A DNA stretch of 64,000 nucleotides from positions 4,176,485 to 4,240,484 of the forward strand of contig NW_015622542.1 in the NCBI RefSeq assembly GCF_000835495.1, read 5' to 3'. This document shows, piece by piece, positions 33,637 to 45,509 of the stretch (its first letter is position 1; each line of letters opens with the position of its first letter). The notes beneath the pieces were generated by a model, which saw nothing but the letters and a program-made list of their open reading frames with translations, ran no database searches and was not told the DNA's origin. Source of the stretch: Cladophialophora immunda. Taxonomy: Eukaryota; Ascomycota; Eurotiomycetes; Chaetothyriales; Herpotrichiellaceae. Position numbers and translations under genes: made by a program.

Positions 33637-35961
33637 CTACGCAAACCAGTCCATTTGAAGATCATCCAAGTATATGCCATTCAACTCCGTCAGGTCAAAG
33701 GCGTTGTCAAAGCCTTCGCTGAGGCCGGCGGTTGCAGCCGCATCTGTTCGAAATCAGCCCCTCACTTCTTCCAACAAGGGGAGGCGTGTTACCATTGTTG
33801 AGATCTTGCGACTCGGCGCTTTCGACTTCGGTACGAAACTGCTCCCGCCATCTCCACAGCGAGTCGTATACAACGCTCATACTCATTCGACTTCTGACCT
33901 TCAACTGAAGTCCATCGATACCGCTGCCACCAAGAATAGACGGATTTGGATGCGTCCAGAGGTAGGCGAGCACATCGCTGAGTCTCCCTGGCAGGTCATT
34001 ATTGGCCACTGACATTTTCCTCAGTGCTGAGACGGAAAAATTGATGAGCTTTTTCCCCAAACCTGCGTCAATAATCGCAGCAAAGTAATCGTTCTTCACA
34101 ACTTTGAGCAAAATGAAGGCTGCGCAGAGGAAGGCTTCGTAGCAGAACAGTGGACAGAATTGCAAGAACCCGTGGGATTGGCTGTCTCGGTCACGAACAT
34201 GTTCGATCATCGCTGTCGCGGTGGAATAGAGCGTTATGATACGTTCTAGATAGCCTAGAGCTGGCGGGTCATCGAGAAGATAGAATGCGTGGAGGTGGAG
34301 CTTGACAACGTGGAGGTAGAATGCGGTGTTGGCTGAATTCGCTAGTCAGAAGGCCTGCTTGATTATTCATAGACCACATCAAGTCTGCCGCTCACCTGTA
34401 GTCCAGACCCTGCTGTTTTCCAGGTCGACGATCTCCTGCTTGAAAATCGTATACAGAGGGACCCTCTCCCGCGTTGATAAAAGCCCGGTCGGGTCCGAAG
34501 CATTCGAGGTGAGTGCTTGGGATATCCTGTTGCACGTCGAAGCACATCTCAAATGAGCGTGCAAATCTTCATCTATCCAGGAACCCTCGAGCGAAGACGC
34601 GACGATCGACCAGTCACAAAGTTGCGCCGGAGTGGGAAGTCCGACCCCAAAGCTTATGCTACAGCACATTAGCCGATTCTCATCAGGATTCAATACAAAG
34701 GGTATACCTTTGGGTGACGACGTTGCCAGCAATCCATGCCCGTTGCCGCTCCTCAATCTCGCGAGGACTGAGCTTAACGCGGAACTTGGTGAAATCAAGC
34801 GGGCTTCTGGGCCGGTGGAGGCCCATCTGAATGCTAAGCTGTATTATCATCCCCGAGAGCATGTAAGTCGGGTCAGTTGTGCTGCTGCTCGTCGGGAAGG
34901 GCCAGGTGCATAGAAGGACCAAGCTCTGGATCACACCGAGGGAATGTGGAATTGTCTGCAGGGACTTCCACAAGAGATCTGTCACCGCTCGAGCGAGCCT
35001 CGTCAAGAGAGTGGGGTCTGACTGATATCGACGAGATGCGACGGAAATTATGGACCAGAATAGCAGAGTCGAATTATCGTAGTATTGGGCGGGAGAAACT
35101 CCCGGGTCAAGAAATGGTAGATATGCATGGTAATGCGAGAAATAACTTGGAAAGTTATTAGTCTGTCCTTGAACCTGAAAAGCAGAGAGACATACATGCG
35201 GAACAGGTCATTTATCACATCTGAGGAGAGTTCAATGTCGCGTAAATTCCGCGACGCGATCACCTTTCCCCTGCTGGTGGAACCACTATCGAGTAGACCG
35301 CTCTTTGGGATTGTGGTTGCTCCTGGCAAGCACGATCCATCAGGAGAGTCTGGAGACATTCCACCAGGTACCGTCGTCGAGAAAATCCGGTTCGTCAGAG
35401 GGTCTGATAAGTCCTCGGGGTCCTCGTTTGCGCTTCTGTCTTTGTCGCCATGAAGACCGACCCCTTCAGCAAGGGAGAGCGCTGCAGGGTCTGGGACAGC
35501 AGGGGCAGCCGAGTCCGTAACAACATTGCCTTCATAGACGGACAACTGGCGCTTGAGTTTGTTTATTTCTTGCTCCAACTCGGCGGATATCCTACCACGT
35601 GGATGAGGGTCAGCCACGCGCCATTCTGAACCCCCAACTCTTGCCAGTCATACTTCCGCTTCCGCGTCCTCTTGAACGTATCGTCTACTCTGCAGTCCAG
35701 CTCCAGCCTTTGACAGCGCGAACAGGCATTTGACGAAGGAGTGTCGAGCTTCGTTAACTCACACCTCAACTGAAGACGTTAGTTATCGTCCTGGTACGGG
35801 GACAAAATGCTCCAGCTCACCTTCTGCTGTCTGCAATTGTTGCACGCTTTCGGCTTCAGGCCATTGGTACGCGTTTGTCTCTCGACACTGTCGGGCCGTT
35901 CGTGAGAGTTGTCTTCCGCTGCGACGGAAACTTCTGGACCCTGCTGATGGGCCGGCATCAT
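33637..35961 (-). CDS. Zn2Cys6 transcription factor
   Basis: Seven exons: complement(35821..35961), (35654..35769), (35196..35591), (34708..35145), (34396..34658), (33793..34341), (33637..33743); about 669 aa, all phases checked. The cluster is CNNCRQQK joined by an intron to LRC, then CSRC and LDC; a basic KRTRKRK segment and a coil EINKLKRQL follow. The middle homology domain reads IYFSHYHAYLPFLDP, LLFWSIISVASRRY and MLSGMIIQLSIQMGLHRP, typical of the fungal_trans family. The last 49-bp intron (33744..33792) matters: it exposes an acidic tail (FDNAFDLTELNGIYLDDL, then WFA), a probable activation domain. Upstream of ATG 35961 only non-ATG codons extend the frame. Its position inside the metabolic group suggests it regulates its neighbours. 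Confidence 0.86.
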
Positions 35962-36253
35962 CGGAGAGGCTTTGCGAAGTTGCAACCGCGCATCTTGACT
36001 TCCCCGGTCGCCGCAATCCGATGACAACGCTGCGCTAAACGCAAAGATGGGGAAGTGGAAGTGTGGGGAGAGCGCGAGTTGGTGAGGCTGCGATGGAGGC
36101 CTCGGGTCAAGGGAAGGTCGGCCGATTCAATATCCAGCGAGGCTGAATGGCGCAAGGCTGTGGGTCCCCTTCCCCTTTTCGACCTTCAGCGGATGTCGAG
36201 CTCGTTTGATTCATAAATATTCCGGCTACTGACCATCATATACGAACGACCGA

Positions 36254-37342
36254 TCAAGTGACTTCAATCTCGACTGTATGTACATGATTCCTTCGCCCGA
36301 TCATGGGCTGGGAGACGCCAGCCTTGTCTGTCGCCCTCGCAATCAATTTGTATTTCCCAGGTGTGGATATCGAGACCTTCGCATGGAATAACTGCCATTC
36401 AAATTCACTCCGCGCTGTCAATGCGACATCGGTTCCAGGTAGCCAACACTCACCGCCATCGGTGCTGACATCGACCTGGCTGATTTCCTCGCAGCCCCAA
36501 GCGCGACCTCGGATTTCAATATCTGGTCCTTGCAATACTGCTCCGGGCTCCGGCCTGACGATCATGGAATTGGGCTCAACCAGCCACACCGGCCGCGTTC
36601 TCTGTCCGTTCGGGTCGGTCGGATCGATCTCATTGTAAAATGTCGTGGTGAACGGCCCGACCGCGCGATGATCCTGTAGCGAGAGCCGACACAGCCACTT
36701 TGTGCTATTCGTGCCAAAGTATCCAGGTACAACCATCCTTACCGGTCCGCCTCGATTCTTGCCCAGTGGCTCGTTGTTCATTTCGTAGGCAATCAAAACC
36801 TCGGAGCCCAGCGCCTTCTCCAGAGGAAGGTCCTTTTCATATCGGTCCGCGGAAACCCCGGCAAATGAACCCGACTCCAGTCCTTGCGACCACACATATC
36901 TTGCTTCGGGCTTGGGCCTGGCGAGCCTGAGCATGTCTGCGAGCTTGACGCCAGTCCATCTGATGTTCCCAATCCTCCACAACGCGTGGATTGGAGGGGC
37001 GATGGGACTTCCGTAGCATTCATGGAAAGCGGTGACGGTGGACGCGGGCATGCTTTTCAGCTGCGCGAAGGATACGCAGAATGGTCGCTCCACCAGTCCG
37101 TCCACCACTAGCTTCCATTTACTCTCATCTACAACCGCAGCACCCATGTGGATGGTTTGAAACAGTTGGGATTCATCTGTGAGCTCGGCATCCAGTTCGT
37201 GTGGCTTAGGAGGGTGTCGTATAAGAAACCCGGCCGGGTCGATAGCTGTGAGAGCCTCGCGCTCCGACCCATCGCTCTCACTCAGGGCTGCTGGAAGGAA
37301 GCTGACGTACTTCAAGTACGTACTCTCGAGGTCGGCGTCCAT
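36254..37342 (-). CDS. Sulfite-oxidase-like molybdopterin enzyme, without cytochrome b5 domain
   Basis: Intronless, 362 aa. The molybdopterin domain has KLVVDGLVERPF, the cofactor-ligand region FHECYGS with likely ligand Cys109, WRIGNIRWTGVKLADML, YEMNNEPL and GGPVRMVVPGYFG. The C-terminal dimerisation domain runs from about residue 250, with EIRGRAWGCEEISQVDVSTD and YKLIARATDKAG. Standard eukaryotic sulfite oxidases have CAGNRR after the Cys; this protein has C-Y-G-S, which suggests a different substrate or redox partner. No heme domain or signal peptide is present, so electrons must go to an external acceptor or to oxygen. It sits between a transcription-factor gene and the divergent GST-kappa-like gene. 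Confidence 0.87.
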   Translation of the reverse strand: MDADLESTYLKYVSFLPAALSESDGSEREALTAIDPAGFLIRHPPKPHELDAELTDESQLFQTIHMGAAVVDESKWKLVVDGLVERPFCVSFAQLKSMPASTVTAFHECYGSPIAPPIHALWRIGNIRWTGVKLADMLRLARPKPEARYVWSQGLESGSFAGVSADRYEKDLPLEKALGSEVLIAYEMNNEPLGKNRGGPVRMVVPGYFGTNSTKWLCRLSLQDHRAVGPFTTTFYNEIDPTDPNGQRTRPVWLVEPNSMIVRPEPGAVLQGPDIEIRGRAWGCEEISQVDVSTDGGECWLPGTDVALTARSEFEWQLFHAKVSISTPGKYKLIARATDKAGVSQPMIGRRNHVHTVEIEVT

Positions 37343-37746
37343 CTACCGCGAGAGATTGTAGCGTACGAGTTTACGTCCTTGGTGTCAGTGGAGTCCTTTG
37401 CTAGTCCTCTGCAGCCTCTCAAGTTCACGTAGCCCGCGGCCAACCTAGTGATTAGGCCTTCCGATCGCGTTCGACAGATTGTGGGTTGATCTCTTGGTGG
37501 CGCCTAGGGCGGTAACACCAGGAAGCCTCGACAACGCGGAGGCGACGCGGAGCCGTTGGATGATGGATGCTAGTCGACCTCGGTATCGGCCGTGCGGGAA
37601 TCCACTTGGCCACACGCCGCGAGCGCAGGAGGCCTCACCAGCCTGGCAAGCAGGGCCTTAGGCTGACCATAAATGCGACAGAGGGTGCAAGGTGCTCCCC
37701 CCAAATTCGAGACTCGGTTTAACGCGCAGTTGTGCTTCGGGCGGCA
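37343..37746. promoter_or_regulatory. Shared divergent promoter, molybdoenzyme / GST-kappa-like gene
   Basis: The 404 bp between two divergent start codons must hold both promoters, which suggests co-regulation. I see no specific operator that I can name. Confidence 0.5.
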
Positions 37747-38652
37747 ATGGCTAGGCCGAAACTGACCCTGTACTTCGACCTGCACAGCCCATACTCGTAC
37801 TTGGCATTCTACGTTATCAAGGTTGGTATCCCATCCACAGCCTCGTGAGAAGTATGGAAAAGCCAGTCTGGCTGGCACTGACATGGCCTGACAGAATTCA
37901 CCCGTGTTCAAAGCTTGCGACATAACATATACCCCCGTTCTGCTCGTGGCATATATAAATGCTGTCGGGTTGAAGCCACCTTGGAGCAGTCCTAGTATGT
38001 GGCCAACCTATGCCCGTCCTTGTTCGTGGCCCAGCCGCATGGGCTTAATCTAACCCGGTATCAGACAAGGTGAATTGGATGCATACAGATGTTGCTAGAT
38101 GGTGTCGAGAATTCAACGTCCCCTGGAACCCAGGCTTGCCGGCGAATTATCCATTCAAGGCAACCACGTTGAAGGTGACCATTCGCCCACAGCTTCTTAC
38201 TCGCTTCACATGCTGAGTCTTCAAACAGGTGCAAAGGGCCCTGGTGGCATGTTCCCTCGAATGCCCTGATCGATATCCGGATGTGTTAAGCGAGCTGTAT
38301 CATGCATTTTGGTGTGAGAAAAAGGGTGTTCAGCTATCCGAAGTCCACGAACCCATTATTGCTCAGGTGGTCGGTAGTGAACTCGCCGCAAAGATCCTGC
38401 ACAGGGTACGTAAAGCCAGTGCCGTGACCTGACAAAGGATGTTGACCAACTTCTCGACAGAGCACCTCTGAGGAGGTCAAGTCCCTCCTGAAACAGAATA
38501 CCGAAATCGCGATTGCTAGTGGGTCTCCAGGTCTTCCCTGGATAAAAGCTGTAACTGGAGAAGGGCAGGAGGAGTTCTTTTGGGGTTTCGATCATCTTGG
38601 ACAGGTGGTGAGGTTTCTGGGCCTTCGGAAGCTCAGTGGGTCGCATCTGTGA
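37747..38652 (+). CDS. DsbA-family kappa-class GST / 2-hydroxychromene-2-carboxylate isomerase-like
   Basis: Five exons: 37747..37821, 37895..37994, 38065..38174, 38229..38405, 38461..38652; 217 aa, all in phase. The thioredoxin-like start LTLYFDLHSPYSYLA carries the S-P-Y-S catalytic-serine region of kappa GSTs and HCCA isomerases. NSPVFKACDITYTPVLL and INAVGLKPPWSSP follow, then a helical insert and the terminal thioredoxin half (GSPGLPWI, FFWGFDHLGQV). Members conjugate glutathione in peroxisomes or mitochondria, or isomerise an intermediate of naphthalene breakdown. No PTS1 is present (ends GSHL). Its stop codon is 98 bp from that of the convergent CoA ligase gene, so their 3' ends nearly touch. 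Confidence 0.88.
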
Positions 38653-38750
38653 TATGCCAAATGCCTTCACTTTTTGGAATGTGTACTTTTATAGGAGATC
38701 TGCCGTCCATCGCTCGCGCGCCGCGACTTTATTTGCTCGCCAGAACCTGG

Positions 38751-40662
38751 CTACAGTTTCGACCCCGTCTCCTTTGCAGCGAGCTCCCTCAGCTGCCGCC
38801 TCAATATCTTTCCTGACTGGGAGAGAGGTCAGTAAATGTCATGGATCTATGCGGGTAATAGATATTTTGTGTACTCACAGGGTTTTTGGGAATAGCATCA
38901 ACAAAGGCCGCACCTCCTGTGAGGTGCTTGATTGTGGACACTCGAGCCTTGACGAAATCCACCACATCCTTCTCAGTGATCCGAGAGCCCGGTGCTCGCA
39001 CAACATAAGCGCGTGGCCGTTCGTCATCCGTCGTCCTAGAGACATTTCTGTCAGCAGAAGTTCGATATGTATGCAGTCACGTACATACGTCTTAACACCA
39101 ATCACTGCAGCGTCCACGATCTCGTTGTGTTCGAGAAGAAGAGCTTCGAGTTCGGCTGGCGCTACTGCGACACCCTTGACTTTGATCAATTCCTGGTCCG
39201 AGTTAGTAGAGTGACTAACACGAGAACCATTGGAGAATTAGTGCCCTTGCCACTCACCTTCTTGCGATCAACCATGTACCACTTTCCAGCCTCGTCTCGA
39301 TATGCTATGTCGCCGGTCTTTAGCCAGCCACTGCTGATAGTTTCGGCAGTGGCTTTGGGATTGCGCCAATATCCCTTCATTGCATTCGGAGACCGGATCC
39401 AGAATTCTCCTGTCTCGCCCGGCCGCATTTCTTCCTCGCCGTTCTCTTTGACCACCATTGCTTCTGATCCGGGGACTAACTCGCCGATTGATATTGACGA
39501 CGGGCCCAAGCTCTCGCGTTCGTCCCAGCACAGCGTGATTGCTGGTGTTCTGGTGTCAAGACTGTCAGCACAGTTCGTACTACGAAACAGATCCCTCCAC
39601 TTACTCTGACATTCCCCAAGCTTGGCGCACTCTGACTCTACCATTCCAGAGCTCCTCGAACTGTTGCGTTACTTCCATACCGATTGGCGCCGCACCAGCC
39701 ACCACCTTTCTGATGCTGCTGATATCGCAGGTGCCGTCGCGAACCGAAGGGTGTTTGGCCATTGCAACCAACATCGGGGGCACGAGCACCAGTTCCGTGA
39801 TTTCGAACCTTTGAATGTGATCTAGAAAATCTGCCAGGCTGAATCGTTCCATCAAGTACGTCTCGAGACCCCACTTTGGCGCTGTGAAGGTATAGTAGCA
39901 CAACCCAAGTGCATGGTACATTGGAACCGCACACAATGTCCGCCGAGCGACAACAGTGGGATCGGACATCGAGATTGTTTTGAGTTGAAGCATATTCGCG
40001 ATCAAACTTCTATGGGAGAGCTCAACGCCTTTAGGAAGGCCGGTAGTGCCTGAAGAATAAATCAGGATTGCAGTGCGCTCAGAAAACACCTCAGTATTGC
40101 GCTCTTCCCAGACAAACTTTCGACCAACTTCAGGCTTTGCGAGCAATTCACTCCAATGGTGGACTTTGGCGTTGGGAACTGGCGGTCCCTCTATCGTGTG
40201 GTCCACAGGCACCTCGGAAAATAGAAAGATGCGTTTCTTGTCAAAGCCGACGAGATCAGCGGCTTCCAGGGCTCTTTCTATGCAGCTCTCCGCTGCGAGG
40301 ACGATTCGTGGACTGGAGTCTTTGAGCTGGTGCGCGAGTTCACGCGCGGTATAGGCTGGATTCGCGCTGTTGTAGATGGCCCCGGCCATCAAAGCACCCA
40401 TAACAACAACAGGGTAGAAGATGCTGTTAGGGGAAAACAAGAGAACGCGATCCCCATTGTCAAGTCCTGCGGATTGGACGCCCGCAGCAAATCTCTTCGA
40501 CCATTCGCGGTAGGTATGGAGAGTGAGAAAGTGGGTGTCGGGCCGTTTTGCGTCGATGATGATTTTATTAGTGGTGTTGATGCTGGAGGACGAAGAACCA
40601 AACATGAATGTCGGGACTGACAGTGCTGGCGGTGTCAATTGCCATCTTGATTTGTAGGGCAT
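38751..40662 (-). CDS. Acyl/aryl-CoA ligase, 4-coumarate-CoA ligase-like, peroxisomal (SKL)
   Basis: Five exons: complement(39605..40662), (39258..39549), (39089..39192), (38879..39035), (38751..38816); 558 aa. ATG 40662 (MPYKSRW) is the first real ATG. Motifs: LIYSSGTTGLPKGVELSH, RQAWGMSE, WLKTGDIAYRD, MVDRKKELIKVKGVAVAPAE, and the catalytic Lys in SGKILRRQLRE, which is carried by the short last exon. The C-terminus TGSKL is a canonical PTS1 peroxisomal signal. It is only moderately similar to the AKL ligase at 28.6 kb, so the two probably act on different acids or at different steps. Confidence 0.92.
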
Positions 40663-41156
40663 GTTGAAGTACTTAGATCGAGTTGCTTTGGCTCGGCGTC
40701 GTCTGTAGATCAAAGGGTTGGGGTGGTTCCGGTATCTGAGTGTTTACGCAAATAGGGAGAGCGACAGGACGCGAACGCAGCGAAATATATGATCGCTCGT
40801 ATGGCCTGCAAGTCATTATGGTCGCCAACATTGAATGTAAACCCCGAAATGGTGGCTGACCATAATGGGGGTGGCGAGAGGGATCCAGATCGAGGCCACC
40901 TACGGTCGCGGATCCACAAGCACGAAGCTCGGTGCGGCTGACGTCGGAGCCGCAGTCCAGTCTGTAGCCAGACGATCGACATGGAATCGAGGCCTCAACA
41001 GTGGCGTCCACTTGGCACACCCCTTGCCAGATACACGGAGTAAATTCAGGCGTACTGTCCACTGTTGACTGGATTATGCCGTGAGAAAATCCATTGCCTC
41101 GAATGCCTTCGACCAAGTGTTTCGTGGAAAATTTCAGAGTGACCTCAAAAAGGTCA
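40663..41156. other. Gap between zinc-cluster gene and CoA ligase
   Basis: About 490 bp of promoter for the ligase and 3' end of the upstream gene. No gene seen. Confidence 0.5.
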
Positions 41157-43625
41157 TCACGACAGGTTGTCCACGTCTTCGTGTGACCAGCAATCCATCA
41201 GGATGTCACCATATTGCTGCATCAGCCTCTGCAGCGCCGGCCTCGCGGTAATCGCTCCAGATACAGTAGAGTCGAGCGTCAACAGGCATGTGAGCAAAGG
41301 CTTCATATTGGCAACCCATTCCGAATCTGGGCTCATGTCGGGAAACAGCGTCGAAGTCAAGTCGCCTTGCTGCCCTGCTGATAGGTTTAAGTCGATGGTA
41401 TGCTCGATTGCTTTGGACAAGGCCAGGACCACCAGGACCGTGTTTGCATGATGTGAGATGAAGTGCATCTTTGCTTGGACACTGTTGATGAGTCTGAATT
41501 CGCCCATGGCCGATACGTCCACAATTCGCTGTGCTATTGTGAGAAGAGACGTAACTGCATCTCGCTGGTAAGATAGCGCTTTTTCCAGCAGGGGCTGTCT
41601 CTCCGCGACAGGAAGAATATTCGATGCGCCATGAAGCTGCTCTACGAGTAACAGAGTAGCTAGGCTCCAAAACAACAACATAAACGCTGAAATGCCAGAT
41701 AGTCAGCCTCAAGTCTCGTCAGAAGGGGATTGGTTATTCACCCGAGGCTAGTTTGGATTTCTCAGACAGTAAGTAGAAAGAGATAGAGCAATGCTGCAGC
41801 CATGAGCCATAGATCAAGGCAAACTCATCGTTGATGCCCACGGCTACTGTGACCGCACTCCTCAACGTAGGTATGTTGTATGCTGCGGCGCCAGTTAAAA
41901 GAATCTGCCTCAGGTTAATGGTCCCCCTGAAAACACGAAAAAGGTCCCCTGCGGCATTCTGGCAATGCTTAGGAACTTCCTGGTCAAATACGGTCGGTTG
42001 CTGCCATTCTGGGGGCAAGTGACCACTCAAAAGGGTTCCTGATGTTGTCGTTAACCATTACAGCAGTGTCAACCTCTGCTATGGTCCTTACCTTTTGACC
42101 TCGGGGGGGCGTCCTCCAACATACAAGGTCGCTCGTGGAGCACGGAATCTATCGTGTCGCGCAAATAGCCGTACCAGCGCATAATACCCACAGAGGATTG
42201 AAGGAGGAATCGATAAATTGATTGCCTGCCCAGATGCTCACAATAGCCTTCCACTAGACTCTGTAGCTCTCCCATTTGGCGCAAAGCATCATCTAGAAGG
42301 CAGATCGGAGTGTCTTCGTAAGCGGAAATTGACGATGCTTCTGGTGGTACGCTCGTCATCAGAAAGAGGAAGACCGAGTAAAGCTTGACAAAGGACCTAT
42401 TTTCCCTCGACGAAACCAGATGAGAGTGTGCATTGAACCAGGCGGCGGTGAAGACGTGTTGACTGTTGGTACTCCGATCACCAGGTAAAGGGTCTGATGT
42501 CGAGCACTGACTTGCGCCCTGGGGGTTGTCGAAGAACCGTGCTAGCGGACCATCTGCTTGTCGAGATGGCGCAAACTGGAGAGCAAATGCCTGCAGGACT
42601 GCGATCAAGGTACGCTCATTCTCATTGCGTGTTTTCTGATCAATGACATTGCTGTAGAGGGCGCCAAAGTTGTCCAAAAATCGAGCCACTCCAATCATGG
42701 TAACCTTATTGATCTGACTCGCCAGTCTCTCCGGTGCCATATTAGCGTGAATCTGGGAGCCGTTAGTGTCTAGTGCAGCTTTCTTCCATGACGGCGTCAA
42801 CATGTTGCCCACAGATTGGCCAGCACTAATATCCAAGGTCGATGGATTTGACTGATCGGGATCAAATGAATATTTGTATGATCCGGCGAATAGATTACAG
42901 TTGTAATCCAGGTATCGTATTGCAATCCCAGACATCATGGAATTGTAAACCTCACCGAGACTTTGATTTATTCGCTGTGTCTCAACACTGGAGTTGAGCA
43001 GGTGGATTGGACTGCCCCGCCAAAGCCCAAGCGACGAGTTTCTCCGGGCGAACAAGTCATTGGGTGATTTGGGGAGTGTCTGGTACTGGCTGCTTGAGTG
43101 CTGAGTGGTCGATGGCGATGTGCTGCTGCTTTGATATTGCTCTGTGGCCGCGGCCTCGGTGGTGAACACCTGGCGGTCCAAGCTGGTCCATTCCGACACC
43201 AGATTGCCCATGAACATATCGACATCGAGGAAACCGGTATATGGAATCCCACTCCAGAGTTCATTCTGCGCGGTCCCTTGGGTGGAGTCCACCAGCACCG
43301 GATCCGCGGGCAAAGGAACAATGACCTGCTTTTCGGGTCTGGAGGTGGCAGGAGCGATAGGCTGTTCCTGTACATATGGGACTGCTTGCTTGGTCTTGTT
43401 CTTCTTCTGATTGATTCGGGAATTGACAAAATCAAACGTGCAGTTATGCCCGAGGTGAATGCAGTTCAGACAGCTGTTGGGGGACCCGGGTTTGACCCCG
43501 TCCGGAAACGCACATCGTCGTTTCGAACGCCGGCAAGGATCACACGACGAATTCTGCTTCCGCACTGTAGGAGCAGGCCCCATGAGGATTTGCGGAACTT
43601 GAGAAGCGGTGCCGTGAGCCATCAT
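41157..43625 (-). CDS. Zn2Cys6 transcription factor
   Basis: Exons complement(42092..43625), (41742..42008), (41157..41686); about 776 aa. The start is the double ATG at 43625/43622, since codons further upstream are not ATG. The cluster CDPCRRSKRRC, then CLNCIHLGHNC, has 13 residues between its third and fourth Cys, longer than in many members. A Lys-rich block (NQKKNKTK) and a Ser/Gln-rich linker follow. The C-terminal half is helical with little similarity that I can name, reminiscent of the fungal_trans region. It lies next to the SKL ligase on the same strand and is a candidate local regulator. Confidence 0.83.
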
Positions 43626-45509
43626 GGGCAGCCAGAGAAGCAACAATATTAAAGCAATCGACTTGTGCCACCATGCGTCTGGGAAATTGTTCAAGACGTG
43701 GCGGTCCTGGCGACGGCAGACATAGGAGTCGTCGCTTCAACACATGGGTTGGCTGGTCCAAGCTGATTTCCAACTCCTTCGACATTGCTCTGCATTATTC
43801 CATCTCACAAGTCGGGAGACCTGAGTTCTGATCAACGCTCAGATCCTCCTTCTTTTCTTGGACGGGTCCAAGTTTTACCTCAGCCGCGGTTGCAGGGGTC
43901 GGAGCCGATGGAGTAGTGGCATGGCGCGGATCATGGCGACAGGATTGGTGTATTCTCTCCGCAGTGATGACAGGGTTCGATGAAATGTTGAAGCGGGAGC
44001 CGATCCCTGTCGATTGGCATCAGAGCAGCAGCTGGACCTTCAAGAGAGGTCTGGGTACGAGATGTATAATACTTAGTAGAGATCGCAAAGCGATGGAGTT
44101 GGAGCCTCCAGAGGCCGAAACGGAGCAGGTTGCTTGCGTGAGAAAGGTGACGCTCTTGCCATTTGCCATCGACTACGGGCGCAGCAGATCATCCAAGACC
44201 CCATGCCTGGATTTGGATTTCTTGAACGACTCACCATCATTATTTGCAACAGCGATTGCTATCAAAGACCGAAACAACCCGGCCTATGACGCGACCTCTT
44301 CGCCGCCTATGGCTCGACGGCTGACGAACCGGCTCTAGCACCGTGCAGTTGTTTCGCACATGAACGAGACGTCTGATGAGGCATATCAGGACGTGACAGA
44401 GGAGGAAGAACATTTACTTTCATAACGCTAGTCGAGTTCGATGGCAAGCATCGGCTATCCTCGAGCCGATAGACCACCGCAGGCTCTGACAAGGTCGATC
44501 ATCTCACGCCACCTCGACATTATCCATTCCTTCGTGTGGTTCGTTTCAGGTCCAATTAAAGCTCCCTAGACGAACCATGAAGACAGCAAATCGTCCATAA
44601 ACGCAGCCTCCCATATTTGCCAAAAACACCCGTGGTCATGGGAGCTGTGATAGCGACAGGCCGTGGGTGCGAACAGGACACTACCCTGTTCAGACCAGCC
44701 AGAGAGACGTTCCCAACACGCATGCGTCTCGCGCTCATTTCGAGGGCGAGCTGATTCCAGACAATGTCCCTTCGGAGACTGGAAATGTTCTCCCCATGCC
44801 AGAGATCGAAACACAAACACCGCCTTTACGAGCCCAGCCCCCTCACCGGCAAAGGGATTCTGGACGAGATCATGGGCTTAACCTCGCTCCCTTGCTCGAT
44901 CCGACTAGGACGGGATGGCAAGAGGAGGTTCGGCATTTTGAACGGGTATGGTATACTGATGTTCATGGATGTGGTCACATTCGTTGGCTGAAAAACAAAA
45001 TACATGTTGCAGTCTGTGTATCTACTACGCTGGCGACCGCTGCTACATCAGAAAGTACACTGGGCCTGGAGTCATGAGGACCTCGTCACCCCTGCGTCAG
45101 ACTACCGATGCCGGAGCCTTGTCTACTGACCGGATATAAAGGTAAATTCATGGCACTGAGTTTCCGATGAAAGGCTACGCAATTCGCAACGCTGGAGGTT
45201 GCGCCTTGAACTCGCCCTGGATCGGCAGCTGAAGGTCGCTGTTTGCGTCAGGGGACTGAGCGGCTCGATGTTTGACACTGGGTTTGTTTACAACAATCTC
45301 CGTATCCGGGTATGACAACGAAGCTGCACCGATATCGAGAAATTATACTTCTAGAAGCGTCAGTTGGGACAGCATCTCTCACACTAGGCTTGTTCGTATA
45401 CGGCCTGTCCAAGAGCCATATGCCTAGCTATAGTTAACACGCAACGCATATCTCATCAATGCAGTCCTCTCTCCCCATCTCCCCATCATATATTCAAAGT
45501 CCGACTCAT
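43626..45509. other. Gene-poor gap, 1.9 kb
   Basis: Several overlapping short frames (for example around 43920-44338 and 44667-45077) have no family match and no convincing splice structure. I report no gene here; a decayed gene is possible. Confidence 0.45.

Noticed and set aside
28593..43625. Calling this region a secondary-metabolite cluster
   Set aside because: No polyketide synthase, NRPS, terpene synthase or P450 is present; the enzymes fit catabolism better.
43920..44338. A 140-codon plus-strand frame in the 1.9-kb gap
   Set aside because: It opens with GTG rather than ATG, matches no domain, and other frames in the same stretch are equally long.
44667..45077. Overlapping frames that might be exons of a small gene
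   Set aside because: Three frames overlap, none shows a conserved motif, and I could not build an in-phase splice model.
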